Positions 48,940 through 61,400 of a DNA stretch of 64,000 bases are shown here, piece after piece (within the stretch, counting starts at the first letter, position 1; the number at the start of each line of letters is the position of its first letter). Origin of the DNA: Paragordius varius (lineage: Eukaryota > Nematomorpha). The stretch lies in contig OZ176054.1 of NCBI GenBank assembly GCA_964247055.1, positions 5,704,001-5,768,000 of the forward strand, given 5' to 3'. Below the pieces are notes generated by a model, which searched no databases, was not told the DNA's origin, and saw only the letters and a list, made by a program, of their open reading frames with translations. The position numbers were made by a program, and so were the translations under genes.

Positions 48940-49620
48940 TGAATTAGGCCTTTAGTTCGGGCCCACCCCGTGTAAAAAACGGGTTTTTTCAGGCCATATG
49001 AGTTCAATAAGGGCTTGAAATATTACCCGTAAAAAGGCAAAAATTTGAGTAGAGCGGTTTTATTAAATTACCCCTTAATTAGGCTTTTGTCCTGAAAAAT
49101 GTGCCACAATAGAATGACTTTTTGGTTTTGGAGCACCACGAGAGCAGATGGAATCAATCATGACTCCAGGTATTACCCGAATTAAAAGAAAAAATTAATC
49201 GAGCGTTTTTTTGTTTTCCCCCTGGCTAGAGGCTACCCGCGTAAAACTGCGCCACCATCTCGATACAGCATGCCTTTGGAGCCAAATTTCAGAAAACCTA
49301 TGAGTTTAATAGGAACATATGGATTTCATGATAATTCCAGATATTCCCCATATGAGGGCAAAAATTTTAACCAGCGCTTTTTTATACCTGCCCTGGGTTA
49401 GGAGCTACCAGCCAAAAACTGCGCCGATATATAGAAATTGCTTTGTTTTGGAGCTAATTTAAAGAAAATTTATGAAGCCATATGAGCTGATTAAAAGCTT
49501 GAATATTATCCGTAACTAGGTGAAAAAAATCAGGCGTTTTTTATTAGCCGTTAATTTGGGGCCTTTATGCCCGAAAAATATGCCATCATATAACAATAAT
49601 TTAGTGTTGAGGTTTTTTTC
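48940..49620. repeat. Degenerate tandem array, about 5 units of 135-170 bp
   Basis: A block of the type GGCTACC..GTAAAACTGCGCCACCAT recurs at about 48946, 49081, 49230, 49400 and 49558 (spacings 135, 149, 170, 158). Each is followed by a GCCATATGAG-like word, an ATTACCCG-like word and a GCGTTTTTT-like word in the same order. The units are strongly diverged and richer in G+C than the flanks. No ORF. It could be an old minisatellite or a repeat array inside a dead transposon. Confidence 0.6.
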
Positions 49621-50099
49621 GAATAACACATACTGTAATAACAATAGAATTCGCCACGAAAAATTATTTTTTGAAAACATTGATGATAACAGATTTTAAA
49701 TATTTGATCCACAAAATATTTAATAAAATGATTAAAATTTTATTTTTTACAAAAAAATAGCAATTAAGATGGAATAATTTTAAACTTTAAATTTCAACCT
49801 CTTTCTGGTTCCAACTTTATCAGAAAATGCTCTTGACTTTCTGAACCATATTATGTTGCCCAAACCTTGAAAAATATTCGCAAGATCATAATCAAATTCT
49901 AACACATGGGGCTTAAACTAATTTAATCCTGCACATTGATTGCTGGAATATAATAATTTTTCACAAAATTAATAGATACTTTTGATTTGTAAGATTTGTT
50001 GAGAATAAGCTACCTAGTCATTATCGATTTAAAAAAGAACAGCCATTTTGTTCATCTGACATTAAATCTATCGTTCAATAATGATGTCGATTTTTCCAC

Positions 50100-50790
50100 C
50101 CGAAAAAGAACATTCGTGGCACACATTACCAAAATTTGGTGATTGTGATCGTTTTGACAGATGGTGACAATGAACATGAGTGTGGGTGCTTTGGCATACC
50201 ATACAACTGCGAAGACACTATAATGCAAAAGCTATTGAATGATGACTCACTCAAACTTAAAAAAATTAGCAGAAGCATTACATATATCACAAAAACTATC
50301 AATAAATGTCTACGAGCGATGGGAAGGACCAATAAACTAAGTAAATGGGTCCCAGACAATTTAAATGAACTTAATATCGAAAATGTCATTTGGAAATTCT
50401 GTTTTAACATCATGAAAGAAATCATTTTCCATATAATTAAGGCGTGTGATGAGAAGTGGCTATATTTTGTAAATCTAAAGCGGAAAAAATTATGGATTAC
50501 CCTGCGCCGGTCCATAAACACCAAAGCCAATGGTTTGGCAAGAAAACCATGTTTAGTGTCTCCAGAGCATGGTGTATTATGAACTTTATGAGTTCATTGA
50601 AGCGGAAGCTGTTCATTGCGCAACGCTATTGCCAACAAATGATTAATTTAAATCATATATTAATCGATAAAGGACCAATATTTGCCTGAAGACATGGAAT
50701 AGTGATTTTGCTACTTGACAATGAGGCTTCTCACACAGCAAAACCAGTAAAAAGGGAAAGGTTTGGCATGCCTATCCTTTTAATTTTGCC
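50100..50790 (+). pseudogene. Mariner transposase remnant
   Basis: Two overlapping frames (50136-50582 and 50456-50689) follow a mariner transposase. First is a helix-turn-helix segment ending in LRAMGRTNKLSKWVPDNLNE. Next is DEKWLYFVNLKRKK with the first catalytic Asp, then HQSQWFGKKTMFSVS, INL..RYCQQ-like text, and LLDNEASHTAK where relatives have DNARPHTAK with the second Asp. The frame shifts near 50490 and 50690; the third catalytic Asp region is not found. No terminal repeats identified. Dead copy; identity is firm. Confidence 0.85.
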
Positions 50791-51039
50791 TTGACAATTT
50801 TGTGGACAAATGAAAAACGAATTTTTCTTAACTTCTTAAGGATGAACATCCTCATTTTAATCTATCACACTAAAGTTAGTTTTCACACTAAAAATCTCCA
50901 TCTGGAAAGTTTTATCCTAAATATTTATCGTATAACATCACATCCTATATCCCACACTTCCTATTACATCTCTCTGATTTAACCTTACAATATTATTCCA
51001 CGAAACCAAGAAACAATGCCTTAACAAATCTAGCAAGTA

Positions 51040-53560
51040 ATTATAGCAATTAGCTACACTAAATGTCCGTGGTTTAAATGATATAAAGCCAACCTTCTAA
51101 CAAATTCCATGGCAATAGATATATCTCAATACTTAAACTTAGTAAGACCCATTGGAAAGATCAAGGTACCTATGAACATAATAACTTTGTTCTTCACCAT
51201 TCAGGTAACGCGGACGCCAAGAAAAATCGCACAGGTTTCTTAATGACCCAGGAATTTGCCAAAAACGCGGTATACAAACCGCATTCCGCCCAAATTTTAT
51301 TAATCCGCCTCCCTACAAAACCAATCGATATCACTATCATACAGGCCCACGCCCCTACAAGCACATCAGACGAAGATACTATATTAAAATTTTACTCAAG
51401 TCAAAAAAAAGACTTTCTGATTATATTGGGAGATGTCAAATTGGGATATCCACAATACCAAGGGTATGGGGTGGTAAAAAACTGGGCGAGCTTAACGCTA
51501 GGGGAAATATTAAACTCCTACTTTTCTCAACAAACTCTATACCTGGATTAGCCCAGATCAAAAGACAAGAAACCACATCGATTATATTATTGGTGAACAT
51601 AAATGGAAAAGTTCGTTTGCAAATTTCAAAACATTTCAAGGTGCTGATTGCGGCTCGAATCACAACCTCCTGAATGCCAAAACTAAACTAATTAACAATA
51701 ATAACTATGATTCCAAAATGCCTGAACCCTTTATAATTACAAATAGTTTTGCACACCGGAATCTATAAACGAATAGAACACCAATGACTGCTGGAATTAT
51801 ATAAAAACTAAAATTGACACTATTTCACGAAAACATCTAATTAAGAAATCAAAGAAAAAGAGACTTATCTTTCATCAGCTGCGCTCGATATTGCCGAAAA
51901 AAGACGTATAGCCAAAAACAATCCCAATCAAAAGGAGGTTTTATAACAAATTAAATAAATTTGCTAACCAACAAAAAAATTGATATAAACGCATATTACG
52001 ATAATCTTTGCGATGAAATTGAATATAATGAAAAAGATATAAACATTTTCACCTCAGTCAAACCAACGGCAACAAAAAAATATATTTGTAAAGGCCCTAT
52101 ACTTGATTCCAATGGATAGAAATTACTGAAAAGGATAATATAATTAACAGATGAAAACAATATTCCACAGATCTGTACATGGACTCATACGCATTCTCCC
52201 CAAAACCTCCCCATAGATAAACCACCCATCCTAGAAAGTAAGGCCCTAAATGCAATCAAATCCCTTCCTCGCAACAAAGCCTATACTACATTACTATCCA
52301 AATAAAACTTGCAATAGCTTACGAAAAAAATTTTCAATCAGACATCTGGCCAAACAATTGGTCTAAATCTCTATTTATACCGATTCACAAAAAAGGCAAC
52401 CCTAAAATATGCAACACCTACCGAACAATAGCGCTTATATTGCAAGCTTCAAAAATATTATTTATTATATTTTATTATAGATTATTATCACAAAATCCGT
52501 TTTCGGAAGCGAAGAGGCTGCAGAGACCATATCTACAACCGCAGGGTTATCATGGAAAAATATATTGAACACAGCAAACCAATTTATCTCTTTTTTATTG
52601 ATTAAACAAAAGCCTTTGAAAAGCTTATTCACAACACACTATCGGAAGCCTTGGAAAAAATTGGCAAACACCTGGTTTCATTTAAATAATCTTTATACAG
52701 CAACAGTGAGGCATATATTCGCACACGGTACCTCTGATTCGTTTCGCCCGTCAAGGGTGCATCCTTTCACCACCATTATATAATATATACACCGAACATA
52801 TCTGGTCCATGTTGGATACTCATAATCATATCGGTGTAAAACTAGGCGGAGAAATAATTAATAACCTTGCTGATACACAATACGTTTAATAACAGCTCCT
52901 GGAAAAATCACATCTTGAGAGCCAATCTCATAGCCTCGAATTAACTTGGTAAAAACCAAAGTCATATCAAAAGACGCCACATGCCTAATCAAAATGGGCG
53001 AACACTGTTTAGAAACACTAGACAATTATATATATTTAGGAGTGGAAATATAATACAACACCTGAAATTAAAGGAAGACTAGCCATAGCCAGAGAGAAAA
53101 TGAAATCATATCGCAAGATATGATCTTTATGAAAAATAAGAAAAACTACCAAAATTATATTAAATACCATAATACCCAATCGCAACCTATGGCTGTGAAA
53201 GGGTTTGCAAAAACTTTGACCAAAAAGTTATACAAGCTTTTGAGCAAACCTGTTGGAGAATACTTGGTAAAAAATGGATGGTAAAACTTAATGAATGGAT
53301 CTGCACAATCAACCCTGAGACCACATCACTTCAAATGATAACAAAACGGAGATTAGGCTACTTTGGCCACGTCATCCGCAACAACAAATTGGAGAAAACA
53401 ATGCTGGGCCTAATTAAAGGTAAATGTAAAAGAGGCAGACCCAGAAAAATATTGTCAAAACAATTAACAGATGATACCCACCTTACAATCCCTAACCTGA
53501 TCAATTTATCCTCAGACTGACTTAGAAAATAAATTCTATTTTCAGGCGGTGGTTACGGTT
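51040..53560 (+). mobile_element. Second RTE-like LINE, strongly decayed
   Basis: Same layout as the LINE at 32-35 kb. Endonuclease pieces: LNVRGLND near 51060; PIDITIIQAHAPTS, 51325-51375; FLIILGD near 51420. Reverse-transcriptase pieces: IPIHKKGNPKICNTYRTIAL near 52380-52440; GCRDHIY near 52510; RQGCILSP near 52755; NLADTQYV near 52865 at the catalytic box. The C-terminal piece, FGHVIRNNKLEKTM with KGKCKRGRPRK, is near 53360-53440. There are many stops and frame shifts. It is older than the 32 kb copy but related to it. Confidence 0.8.
53278..53520 (+). pseudogene. C-terminal piece of LINE reverse transcriptase protein
   Basis: An open 80-codon frame with RRLGYFGHVIRNNKLEKTM and KCKRGRPRK, the usual end of RTE-like polyproteins after the reverse transcriptase. 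It matches the broken end of the 32 kb LINE (FFGHIMRSNSLEKS). Part of the dead element, not a gene. Confidence 0.75.
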
Positions 53561-53693
53561 AAAAGCATATATCACATATCCGTTTTAATAAATCCTGTTA
53601 GGAGGTGAAATAAATGGCGAGAATGGCCCAGAATGGGATTTGGTTTTAACCTCTTCTTTCATTGCATAAATGACAATGAAAATATATAACATC

Positions 53694-53699
53694 TTTATT
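53694..53699 (-). terminator. Poly(A) signal of NPRL3
   Basis: AATAAA on the minus strand, about 53 bp past the NPRL3 stop. Confidence 0.5.
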
Positions 53700-53751
53700 C
53701 ATAAATAACAATATTCGTAAATTTTTCTTGTGATTGTTAAAAAAGAGGGCA

Positions 53752-54905
53752 TCATATATCTGGTATTTCAAATATTAAAATATTTTCATAATAATTTAAT
53801 AATTTATCTAAAAGAATGATTGGAACATTGGCTAAATGTGATATTTCTTGCAAACAATAGGTACCCTCCATGTATTTCAACAAATTATTAAGGCGTTTGT
53901 CTATTTTATTGTATTGTTTCTGACTCTGAGTTAAATCACTGTTAATAATAATAGGAATTTTTGATAGAGGAACAATAAAATCTTCATATAGCAAATGATT
54001 TATTATAATTTCATCGAGATCCTATAATTTGAGAGAAATTAAACTTTTAAAGTCTGTGACTTATTGAACAATAATGAATGATCTGAAAGCCACTTTTGAA
54101 TAAACTTATTAAGGGATATACGGGGGTTGATGATAAAAGTTTTATCCCCTGTTGAGACGAGTTTACAGTCAAGTAAATGATTATAGCAGAAATTGGCTTG
54201 TACCTAAGCATAATTTAAATTTTACTTGAAAAAGGGGAATGTCGCATATCTTACCCCATTGTGAAAATGTATCCAAATTAATAGCAGATATTTGATTGGA
54301 ATTCTCTTTAAATAATAGAGTATGAAATGGTTTCATCTTTATTTTAACTTAATTTACTTTCAATGTTGGTTGAGAATCGAAAATAATATTATATTTGTTT
54401 ATGATAATTTCAAACTTATCTTTGAAAACGTTTGCAAATAACTGCAATAAACTACCAATAATATCAGCTACTTCAAGATTGTTTGTGTTATTTATAAAAT
54501 TTATGTAATGGTCAATTTTATATTTTATTTTGGATGGACATATATGCTAATATATATTTAATTAATACCCAAAAACCAAAAATTATTCGATAAGTGGTAT
54601 TAGAATTTAATTTTTTGTTTATCAGTTTGGAGAGCAAATATGCTTTGTTAATTTGTAATATGAATTCATTGTCAAAATTATTTGTGAACAGGGATAATAA
54701 ATAATCATCTGGGGATTCATTAGTTATACTAATTAAAATATTTTATGTTATAAACTTGGAATTCGGTTCCAAATTTTGAGATATTTTGCTAAAATTAAAC
54801 ACTTTAAATTAGGATCATAAAACCTAAATCAAAAGAATTTGGGGGATATTTGAAAACAATCTTATCGCCCGTGCTCCCCGAACAGGTTAGAAGCAGGCCA
54901 AACAT
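53752..54905 (-). CDS. NPRL3: GATOR1 subunit NPRL3, half-length form
   Basis: NPRL3 is a subunit of GATOR1, the lysosomal GAP complex for RagA/B that turns TORC1 down when amino acids are short. Exons (minus): 54905-54824, 54708-54569, 54546-54358, 54336-54255, 54196-54045, 54021-53752; phases agree and the sum is 915 nt (304 aa). The start MFGLLLTCSGSTGDKIVFKYP matches the NPRL3 longin-like start (ILVSSGSRGNKLLFRYP in human, from memory). PFHTLL, then the end LLKYMEGTYCLQEI..LLDKL, matches the conserved C-terminal winged-helix segment. Human NPRL3 is about 569 aa, so about half the protein, mainly loops, is gone. Introns of 21, 22 and 23 bp. The long ORF upstream of 54905 was rejected as start because homology begins at MFGLLL. 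Divergent, but I am fairly sure. Confidence 0.82.
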
Positions 54906-54958
54906 AAAAACAAACTCACATGTAACTATAATTTGATACACCTGGGATATTTGTATAT
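54906..54958. promoter_or_regulatory. 53-bp gap between divergent start codons of NPRL3 and ARHGAP1
   Basis: The two start codons point away from each other with only 53 bp between them, so the two 5'UTRs must be extremely short or overlap, and the promoters must overlap the opposite gene. Sequence is AT-rich with no evident box. Confidence 0.6.
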
Positions 54959-57900
54959 ATGGATCTACAAAACAAAGGAGATATCGACGAACCATTGCAA
55001 TCATGGACCGACACTATAAAAGAACCACAATTAGAATATGATGATAATGAATTTAATTTACTAGACTTAAGTGGGGAAAGTAATCTTTTTTAAATTATAT
55101 GCAAATTTTTATTTTAGATATTGATTCTCTGGTCATTGAAGATGAAGTATTAGATAAAGGGTCTGACGTTGCTTTTTTCGGCGAAAATTATGACGAATTG
55201 TTAGATCAGATTATACAACCAAATGATGAAGCGTCTCTTTTTAGTGATATAAAAAAATACAACATTGTTACTGTTTCAGGTACACATGTTTAATAAATTA
55301 AGGTGATGATGCATACGGCCGCAAAATTATATCTATAAATGCGTGCAATCTCCCGGACAAACAGAAAATTAATTACAATACTTTTTTACAGTATTTTTTA
55401 TTTTATATTTGTTTAATACTATAGAAAAATTAGTTTATTTAGTTTGTTTACGTTTGATTCACGTATTAGCCTTTTGATATATCAATAACTATTAGAAGCT
55501 GCTTATTTTTTATTTTGTTGATTACGAGTCATTTTATAATCTGTTTTAATCGAACCGTAAAATTTTGATCGAACCATAAATATAGATATAAAAATTGTAA
55601 AAAAATCCGCATCTCAAACTCTTTACGCCACCATTTTATATCTATCCATTTTATAAAATGGCCAATGCAACAGTCAAACAAATTATGTATGGTAGGAAAA
55701 TGTAAATAATTAACTTTAAAAAGCTTTCAGGCTGCATTTTATCACCAAAAACATGATAGATTTTGATAATAGCTGTTTTTTTATCGTGTTTTGGAGCTGT
55801 CCCAATTTATACTCCAGAAGTCACAAAACTGTAAATAACCTTTTTTATTTAATACAACAATGTTTGATAATTAAATTTTAACTAAACTTTTATAAACAGT
55901 AGTTTATTTTCAAAATTGAGCTCTGGTACATAAAACTACCCCAATATGCACACTAGGACAAAAATGTGAATAGTTCATGCAGTGTCAAATACATTTTTAT
56001 TAGTAATATAAAAAAATTTAATTGGTTTAAAATTTTTATACAAATAAAAACTTGAATTAATGCATAAACGCAAAATCGCCGCCGCGATAAAAATGATAAA
56101 TGTTACCGATCCAAATAAATTGCTTTATATTAAAATTAAGTTAACTATACTTAGGCCCAAAATATAAATGTTTTTTTACGTTAAAGTATTGTAAAACACT
56201 CCATATAAATCGATGCTTAAATATTTCTGAAATACTTTATACTAAACAATTTTTTTAACATCGCTTTTTTAGATAAAATTATAGGTTTTTTTCAACGCAA
56301 ATTGGTCCTAATTATACTTATAATTCTATTTGGGTTATTTTATTATGTGCTTTAAAACCCGTTAATCTCTTTCGAATATAATCAATATTTAATTTATACC
56401 TCTTGAACATTGGTATGGTATAATTACGGATACTTTCTAGCGAATATGGCTTGAATAAAATTTTATACCTATCTAAATGCTAAAAAACCAATATTATAAA
56501 TATTTTAAACAAACAGGTACATACTACATACCCTGGACGCTTTTGTTGAATTAGATTATGTCATAGTATATTTTCATCATGGCCTAACTTCCAAAAATAA
56601 ACCCAGTATTGCATGGCTTTGGCAAGCTTATAAGATATTTGATCGCAAGTTTACATTGAAATTTTTTAAATAACCCTCCTACTATAGATATAAGAAAAAT
56701 TTGAAACAGATATATTTAGTCCATCCCACAAACTTGATCAAAGCTATATACCAAATATTTAAATCAACTCTAAGGTATCCACATGGATTTGTATTATAAT
56801 TTATAGTCATAAATTTGGAAACAAAATTACATACGTCAATTATCTAATCGAATTGCAAAAGCACATGTCATTGGACCAAATATACATTCCTCAATTTGTT
56901 TTAGAGTATTTCCACAAATAATTTACAATTTTAAATATTGCCAAACTTTTATTACATATACAATGCACTTCAATTGTTATATCCAATGAAAAAAACTCTC
57001 TATGCTATATAGTTAATAATTACAGATAATCCATATTTTTTTTAGATATGATAACAAATTATACTTAAGGGACAAAGAGAAGCTAACATCCATTATTCCT
57101 AATTTACCTTCCTTAGAAAAAAATGCAACTCCTATATTTGGTATTCCTCTCGATAAGTAGGACCCATTTTTAAATTACCCTTTAGTTATGATAAAATACC
57201 ACCCATTTTAGAAGATATCATTGAAAAACTCTTGAGAAACGATAAAAGTAACAATTTTGCATATACATACCTAACTTTTTAAAGCTTTACAAATTCCAGG
57301 ATTATTTCGGAGATGCCCAAACGCGCAAAAGCTACATTCCGTCAAACAAGCATTAAATTTAGGTTTTATAAAACATTTAACCATCTAAAGGACACACTTT
57401 ACAGAATGATCCTGATATCGATGCTCATACTTGGGCAACCCTTTTAAAATTTTATTTTAAAAGTCTTCCGGTTTGCATTATGGGTTCCGAAAACTACGAT
57501 ATCATAGTACAAAAGGGTATACTAGTTTGTTTGAATAAAACTTTGAAACCAAGTTGATATAGCTTTTTACCTGATTATGTTATAAAGTTTATGGATAAGC
57601 GCATAAAAGATTATTGTAGGGGCTTTCTGACTAAATATAAATAGCTGTAGTAAGAAAATATTGGGGTAATAAATTTTTTTTGGAAAACAAAAGATTACAC
57701 ATTAATGCATGGTCCCCAATTTTCAACAAAATTTTATTTAAGACTGATTAATTTAAAATATTGTAACATTCAACTATGATTAAATGTTTGATAATCAAAT
57801 ATTTTTTATATAGACATTGACGACCAATCAAGCACGTTTTGCCGGCAAATAGTGAATGAACTTCCAAACATTAATTATCAAACCTTGAAATATTTAATTA

Positions 57901-58272
57901 GTTTTCTCAAAGAGGTATGTATTTGATATCCAAAATACTATAATGTCTATCTAATTTTTTAGTCATAATTTATGGCGGAATCATTAAGATCACATTATTT
58001 TTTATCACCTTAAATTTTATAAATTACTTACCGTAATATCAAAATCGTATTTTTTAAAAATTTGTGTTTTTCCACTAAAATATTTTTTTTCATAGGTAAC
58101 CAACCATGAAACACATAATCACATGAATGCAAAAAATTTATCTATTGTATTCGGTCCCAATCTGATTTGGTCTAATTCACAGCAAAATACAATTGAATCC
58201 ATACATCGAATAAATAACTTTGTTGAGATATTAATTACTGATTATGACGTTATATTTGAAAATGATTCATAA
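54959..58272 (+). CDS. ARHGAP1: ARHGAP1-type RhoGAP (CRAL-TRIO plus RhoGAP)
   Basis: Cytosolic and endomembrane GTPase-activating protein for Cdc42/Rho. Exons: 54959-55079, 55118-55279, 55303-55390, 56517-56648, 56688-56774, 56807-56905, 57046-57156, 57186-57247, 57285-57362, 57391-57516, 57814-57914, 58096-58272; phases agree, 1344 nt, 447 aa (human ARHGAP1 439 aa). The CRAL-TRIO domain starts near residue 95 ([38 protein letters not shown]). The RhoGAP domain covers about 250-447, with GLFRRC near residue 292 bearing the arginine finger, and [14 protein letters not shown] near the end. The proline-rich SH3-binding linker of the vertebrate protein is lost. Seven of eleven introns are 23-39 bp. 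It overlaps nothing and ends 136 bp from the DYNC2H1 stop. Confidence 0.95.
55391..56516. repeat. Large ARHGAP1 intron with dispersed repeat
   Basis: The one long intron of this gene (1126 bp). The stretch 55590-55640 (CATCTCAAACTCTTTACG, GCCACCATTTTAT) resembles 26345-26380 inside the mariner-type element, and words near 55800-55840 recall 23540-23590. Probably a mobile insert of the same family as at 26 kb; ends not found. Confidence 0.4.
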
Positions 58273-58381
58273 CATTTATATATATATTATTATAAACATA
58301 TCCATCTAATCAATCAAAAACTTTATAATTCTAAATTATATTTATATACATATATATATATATATATTTCTCCAGACCAAC

Positions 58382-58387
58382 AATAAA
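58382..58387 (+). terminator. Poly(A) signal of ARHGAP1
   Basis: AATAAA 110 bp after the ARHGAP1 stop, 22 bp before the DYNC2H1 stop on the other strand; the two 3' ends must overlap or nearly touch. Confidence 0.45.
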
Positions 58388-58408
58388 TAATATATTTATA
58401 TAATTATA

Positions 58409-61400
58409 CTATAATATTTGGTTTACTATAAAAGATAAATTGCCCAAGTATCTATCATACAAAAAATATTTTTTGTCAACATATAAATATGTTATAGGTT
58501 CTGGTAATTTCTCAACAAAACATTCAGCCGTTTTAACGCAGTAGATGGGTAGTTTTTCATAATGATTTTCTGTTTCTATCTTCTAAGTATCATATATAAA
58601 ATAATTGTGGGTAACAAACCTCCAATCGTAACGTAATTGTAGGCGTTTTTGCAAAAATCTTTCTCTTCGTTTTTGGATGCTCAATCGTATAATTTGCAGT
58701 GTTTTTATCTATTTTCAATTCAAAATTCCATGTGTATATGTGTTCTAAAATAAGTATGTCATCTCTCTGGTCAATGTTTGTCTCGAAATATTTCAAAACA
58801 AAATTATAATCATTCAATTCATAACCATATTTTCTAACATTAAAAAATTATAAAATACTTGCACACATCTAATTTAAATAATTTCAAAAATGCTTCGGAG
58901 TTATTAAAAATTGACAAATCCACAGCTGTATTGTATAAATTTGGTTTTTCTATTAAATTGTAGATTTTTTCGGAATTCATTAATTGCTTCCAAATTCTTT
59001 TTTTGTCACTACATATCTGCAATAAATATAATTATTTATATTAAATTTTAATAAAAAAATATATTTCTAACCAATTACACAAAGCAATTCTCGATGTTTA
59101 ATTATTACCCATTCTCATATCATATTGTAATTGTCAAGTTTTATATGGATTGAGTCAAAAACTTATTTGAGATTAAAGAAAATATTAAAATATAAATATA
59201 ACGTGGTATCTAATGGGTAGCAAAATTAATGCTATTCATTGAATTACCTGTGATAGTTTTTTCATAAATAATATGTCAAAACAGATATGCCAAACGGGCA
59301 TATATTTTAAATTTATGATCAAATCGTATGATCCTATCTTACAAACTTTAAATGGTCATTTACGAATGTAGTTAATGTATTTGGAAAAACTTTATAAATA
59401 TGCTAGGATTAAAACAAGCAATTATAACATTAATAAGTAACGGTATTATTTCACATTATTTTTAAAGCCAGTTTGATCTCTCAAAAGGTCATTCTGATTT
59501 AATTTTATGAGCCAAAAAGCGAAGATATTTTAGGATCACATATTGACAAAAACAATTAAATGAGCTTAAGACCCGGAGAATTCAGCGGCTATGCAATAAA
59601 GTTTTATCCGCAAAATATATAAATTTTGGGTTTTAAACAAAACGAACTGGAAGCAAATATAATCTTTTCCCACTAATTATAAAATTAATTTGCATTTGTC
59701 AGGTTTAAAATAAAATTAATTAAATAATTATTTAATTATATATTACTTTTTCATCCGTATTCAATGTAGGTATAATTTCGCCATAAATTCTATCATATTC
59801 TCTTTTAAGATAATTATTGCTTAAAGAACATTCTTTATTTTCATTTTTGTCCAGTTTTTCTTTGTTTTGTATATAAGACTAAATAAATTAGGTTTAAGTA
59901 ACAACTTGACATGATTTATGAAATGTATCATCACCATCTTTTTCAGTTAATGATTGTGACGATGGTAATTGAGAGAAGATATCCAAAAACGATAATGTTT
60001 CATTCACTGATAACAAAAGGGAAGAATTATCAGGAATGCGTAGCTCTTTAGGATCCCAGGTCTGCTTTTTTAGCCAAACACCCAATTCATCACAATTTTT
60101 TATTTCATTCAACACTTTATGGTATTTCTTAGTATTGACAAAATTATCATTTACTATACATCTTAAAATCTATAAAAAAATAATAATCATATAATAACTT
60201 TGAGATCTAATTGATCTTCTATATCATTCGAATATGTTAGAGTTAAAGATTCAATTAGATTATTACTTTTTTCGTAAGTATCATTATTATTTAGTAAATT
60301 GAGTGAACATTCATAATGATCCACTGTAAAAAGATATTTATCGGTCCATGACTAAAGTTTAACATTGTAATATAAATGTATTTACGTTGAGATATTGAGA
60401 TCGCAAGACCAACTGCACATGAAATAATGTTAATTTTTTCTGCAAATCAAATATCTTGGCATTAATTAAAGGACGTTTTCCCAAAATATTTAACAATTTA
60501 TTACAAAGAGTATTGTAAACACCGTTTATCTCATTTACATTCAACATCATAATTTTAGTGTCCAGTAAAGGGATTATGAATTCAGTTTCTTTTATGCTTT
60601 CATAAGAATTGACAATTATGAATAGTTTTGTACCAACGTTTTTTAACTTTTTAAACTATAAATGGTCCTATAAATTACATTTATATACCGAATTAATGAG
60701 ATGTGTAACCATTATAGAGTCAAATTTGTGAATAAGCAATACCATCCATACATCCATAGACGAGTTATCATTAAGAAATATAAGCAAAGATTCAAATGTA
60801 CTCAATATTTCAAAATTTTCATCACTTATCCATATTGTACTTTTATCCTTCATGGTATTATATGGTAGGGTGAGATCAAAATTTTCACGGTCCTCATAAT
60901 TGAGCCATGTTTTTTCAATATTTACGCACAAAGGGTTAAATATAATGCATATCTTTTCAGCAAAAGATATAATAGTTGGCGGCACTGTAACTGGTTGTGG
61001 GATTGAAAAATGTTTTTCAAAATTTTTAATAATTTCGTCATGATAAAATGCCGTTGAATGATTTAAAAGGGAAAATTTATCAATCGTTTCCTGGCATAGT
61101 TTATTAACAAATTTCTATAAATATATGGTTATTTAAATACAAATTCATCGGGCAATTCCATATATTTATTGGACAACAAAAGAATCACCATAATGATACC
61201 AAATATATCATAATCAAATAAATTTGATTTTAACGTAGTGTACAATGAACAAATTAAATTCTTCAAGATTAAATAATCTTCAATGGTTTGCTAAATTTTT
61301 TTATCAAACAAAAAAATTACCTGGGAAAAATATTCCATAAAAAATTTGATGAAAAATGATTTGTCAAACTGGTAAAATGGGTTAGATAATCGTTGCAGAA

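Noticed and set aside
54803-55004. Start of NPRL3 at 55004 (longer N-terminus)
   Set aside because: The extra residues run antisense through ARHGAP1 exon 1 and have no counterpart in the family; homology begins at the ATG at 54905.
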